Source: Flavobacteriaceae bacterium UBA980
GTDB taxonomy: Bacteria; Bacteroidota; Bacteroidia; Flavobacteriales; Flavobacteriaceae
Direction: 5' to 3'
NCBI GenBank assembly: GCA_002292265.1
Contig: DBBQ01000059.1
Location: 45,910-109,909, forward strand
Length of the DNA stretch: 64,000 nt
Positions 63,813 to 64,000 of this stretch are shown piece after piece. The position numbers and the translations under genes were made by a program. Positions within the stretch are counted from its first letter, which is position 1; every line of letters starts with the position of its first letter. Under the pieces are notes generated by a model. That model worked only from the letters and a program-made list of their open reading frames with translations. It ran no database searches and was not told the DNA's origin.

Positions 63813-64000
63813 CTTTTTTGATTTATGATTAATAATACCTCTAAAATATAAAGAATGGGATTTATTTCAAAACACACTACAAACTTCCCCCAAACAATTC
63901 CCCCTAAAACCACAATAGAGGAATCTTGCGTTAAGGCAATGACATTAATGGATTAGGAAGGATTAGGGTTGTATCCATTGGTGTGAAAGAAAAACCCTCT
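63813..64000 (-). repeat. array repeat copy F (cut by window edge)
   Basis: Leader and promoter (TATATTTTAG on the minus strand, 63841-63850; TTTTG 63868-63872, 17 bases apart), C-rich block, core hairpin 63922-63964, CATTGGTGTGAAAG end and the first arm of the terminator. The array continues to the right. Confidence 0.88.

Noticed and set aside
58842-64000. CRISPR array
   Set aside because: Repeats are about 160-300 bases, modular and separated by complete genes, not short uniform repeats with short spacers; no cas genes.
58842-64000. Classical integron attC sites
   Set aside because: The GTTRRRY/RYYYAAC boxes are not found in the repeats and no integrase is in the window, so only likeness is claimed.

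Overview
The window looks like a marine-type member of the Bacteroidota, most likely family Flavobacteriaceae. The signs are SusC/SusD outer-membrane pairs, many lipoproteins, promoters of the Bacteroidota form (-33 TTTG, -7 TAnnTTTG) with hardly any Shine-Dalgarno sequences, and typical flavobacterial gene orders (DUF177-rpmF-fabH-accB-accC, tdk-alr). No rRNA, tRNA, CRISPR array or insertion sequence was seen.

Layout. 1-25.5 kb is mostly housekeeping: envelope genes (DUF3108, M23 peptidase), pgi, a TonB-dependent receptor, recJ/rsmI, tdk/alr, asd, the L32/FabH/acetyl-CoA carboxylase cluster, a prolyl oligopeptidase, carbonic anhydrase, a GH20 hexosaminidase, pdxA/ribE and a CPA1 antiporter. 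25.5-25.7 kb is a compact leader with its own promoter, a 20-codon ORF with an extended Shine-Dalgarno, mutually exclusive hairpins and an intrinsic terminator abutting a 2-oxoglutarate/Fe(II) oxygenase gene; I read it as an attenuator. 26.6-31.3 kb is a sugar-salvage block (GH109-like enzyme, GHMP sugar kinase, sugar nucleotidyltransferase, serine hydrolase). 31.4-36.8 kb holds very small membrane proteins, a PqqB-like hydrolase, a sulfatase, a probable small transcript and an FAD oxidoreductase.

36.8-44.3 kb is a polysaccharide utilization locus (SusC, SusD, a binding lipoprotein, a GH16 laminarinase-type enzyme) pointing to beta-1,3-glucan. 44.3-55.2 kb carries a seven-gene operon whose amidohydrolase, RraA-like, RidA-like and SelA-like proteins all carry export signals, two of them Tat-like. 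It suggests a catabolic route outside the cytoplasm, with a DUF4838 glycan-type protein convergent to it.

55.3-58.4 kb is gene-poor, with tiny ORFs and gene fragments. From 58.4 kb to the right edge is an A+T-rich array of single-gene cassettes, all on the minus strand. They are separated by six copies of a modular repeat that supplies a promoter/leader, a 43-nt imperfect hairpin and a terminator; one copy has its hairpin core inverted. This integron-like array and the 25.5-kb attenuator are the two most unusual features.
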